A stretch of DNA of 64,000 bases from an uncultured Anaerolineae bacterium. GTDB lineage: Bacteria; Chloroflexota; Anaerolineae; Aggregatilineales; Phototrophicaceae. This document shows, one piece after another, positions 63,360 through 64,000 of the stretch; position 1 is the first letter of the stretch, and each line of letters begins with the position of its first letter. The notes under the pieces were generated by a model. It did not search any database. It was not told the DNA's origin and saw nothing but the letters and a program-made list of their open reading frames with translations. Both the position numbers and the translations under genes were made by a program. Location: the NCBI GenBank assembly GCA_934216615.1, contig CAKQCB010000003.1, positions 62,001 through 126,000 of the forward strand, in the 5' to 3' direction.

Positions 63360-64000
63360 TTAATCGGTCGCTTGGCTAAAAACGGTCTTCGAGCCTTCGA
63401 TATAATCCAGCGATTGATGGCGGAAATAGGTATCATACAATTCTGCGTAATGACCGCCCTGCTCCATCAACGCTTGATGATCGCCAGATTCGATGATCTT
63501 CCCCTGTTTCAACACGATGATGCGGTCAGCACTGCGGACGGTGCTGAGCCGATGCGCAATCAAAATGGAGGATGACCGCGACAAGATCATATCCAGCGCT
63601 TCTTGAATTTGCGTTTCGGTGAACGGATCAATGCTGGCCGTCGCTTCATCAAGGATGAAGATAGCGGGTTTTTGCACCAATACACGTAGCAGACTAACCA
63701 ATTGGCGCTGTCCCATGCTCAAGCGTGAACCGCGCTCGCCCACTTCACTATGTAAGCCTTCGGGCAAGGTGTCGATCCAACCACCCCCGCCGATGCTCTT
63801 ACATACTTCCATAATTTCTTCATCAGTCGCCGTAGGCTGTGCATAGCGGATATTTTCGAGAATGGTCCCGCTAAACAAAAATGGCGCTTGCGGAACGATG
63901 CCCAAGTGACGACGGAACTCATGAATATCGAGCGTGCGAATATCATACCCGTCGATGAGGATTTCACCGTCTTGGAATTCATAAAAACGCTCGATCAATT
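63360..64000 (-). CDS. ABC exporter ATP-binding/permease protein (5' part beyond window)
   Basis: Open frame enters from the right edge; 213 codons seen, all from the nucleotide-binding domain. Walker A and the membrane domain are off the window. Visible: Q-loop IVPQAPFLFSGTILENIRYA, signature LSMGQRQL (Met in place of the usual Gly), Walker B AIFILDEATASID, H-loop LIAHRLST. The form is that of B-family half-transporters (MsbA/LmrCD-like), exporting lipids, peptides or drugs. Ends 117 bp before the reductase. Confidence 0.88.
   Translation of the reverse strand, partial: LIERFYEFQDGEILIDGYDIRTLDIHEFRRHLGIVPQAPFLFSGTILENIRYAQPTATDEEIMEVCKSIGGGGWIDTLPEGLHSEVGERGSRLSMGQRQLVSLLRVLVQKPAIFILDEATASIDPFTETQIQEALDMILSRSSSILIAHRLSTVRSADRIIVLKQGKIIESGDHQALMEQGGHYAELYDTYFRHQSLDYIEGSKTVFSQATD

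Overview
The window looks like chromosomal DNA from a Chloroflexota bacterium, probably of the Anaerolineae. The main evidence is two DUF2298 (Chlor_Arch_YYY) membrane proteins and a TIGR03663-type membrane protein, families known mainly from Chloroflexi and archaea. The short IF2 and the mix of secreted Pro/Thr-rich proteins fit this placement. It is a placement by gene content; no 16S rRNA is present. There are no insertion sequences, phage genes or CRISPR arrays. Genes are densely packed and most transcription units end in clear intrinsic terminators.

Layout: 1-4.9 kb has a partial CpXC protein, a GAF-PAS histidine kinase and divergent mutS. 4.9-9.1 kb is a minus-strand run of recJ, a secreted clan GH-A hydrolase-like protein and a DUF1385 protein. 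9.2-11.2 kb has fmt and tsaC. 11.3-12.9 kb has mdh and a histidine phosphatase. 13.1-14.9 kb has two uncharacterised small genes and era. 15.0-15.9 kb is a secreted protein. 16.0-23.6 kb is the nusA-rnpM-infB-rbfA-nrnA-truB-ribF translation/transcription operon, led by a near-consensus promoter and a leader hairpin.

23.9-39.0 kb is the most unusual block: four very large polytopic membrane proteins of glycosyltransferase (GT-C) type, including a 1775-residue fusion, with an ECF sigma factor and its zinc-binding anti-sigma factor embedded among them. Divergent from it, at 39.3-41.7 kb, is a secreted protein with four SdrD-B-like repeats encoded by 399-bp units. Its C-terminal domain is shared with the secreted protein at 15 kb. 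The simplest reading, which is inference, is an envelope glycoconjugate or surface-protein glycosylation system under ECF control. A second envelope cluster (flippase-like protein, GT4, methyltransferase, GT39-like) lies at 45.9-51.6 kb.

41.7-45.5 kb is a compact redox locus: a luciferase-like flavoenzyme and a luciferase-like/FAD-oxidase fusion, divergent from a marR regulator. The two promoters overlap inside palindromic operators, and the marR transcript is predicted to be leaderless. 45.7 kb carries tRNA-Gly(CCC) with its own promoter and terminator. 51.6-64 kb holds gyrA, a penicillin-acylase-family enzyme, rplY (ctc) with a leader hairpin, two membrane proteins of unknown function, birA, a HIT protein, a thiolase, an aldo/keto reductase and the 3' part of an ABC exporter.
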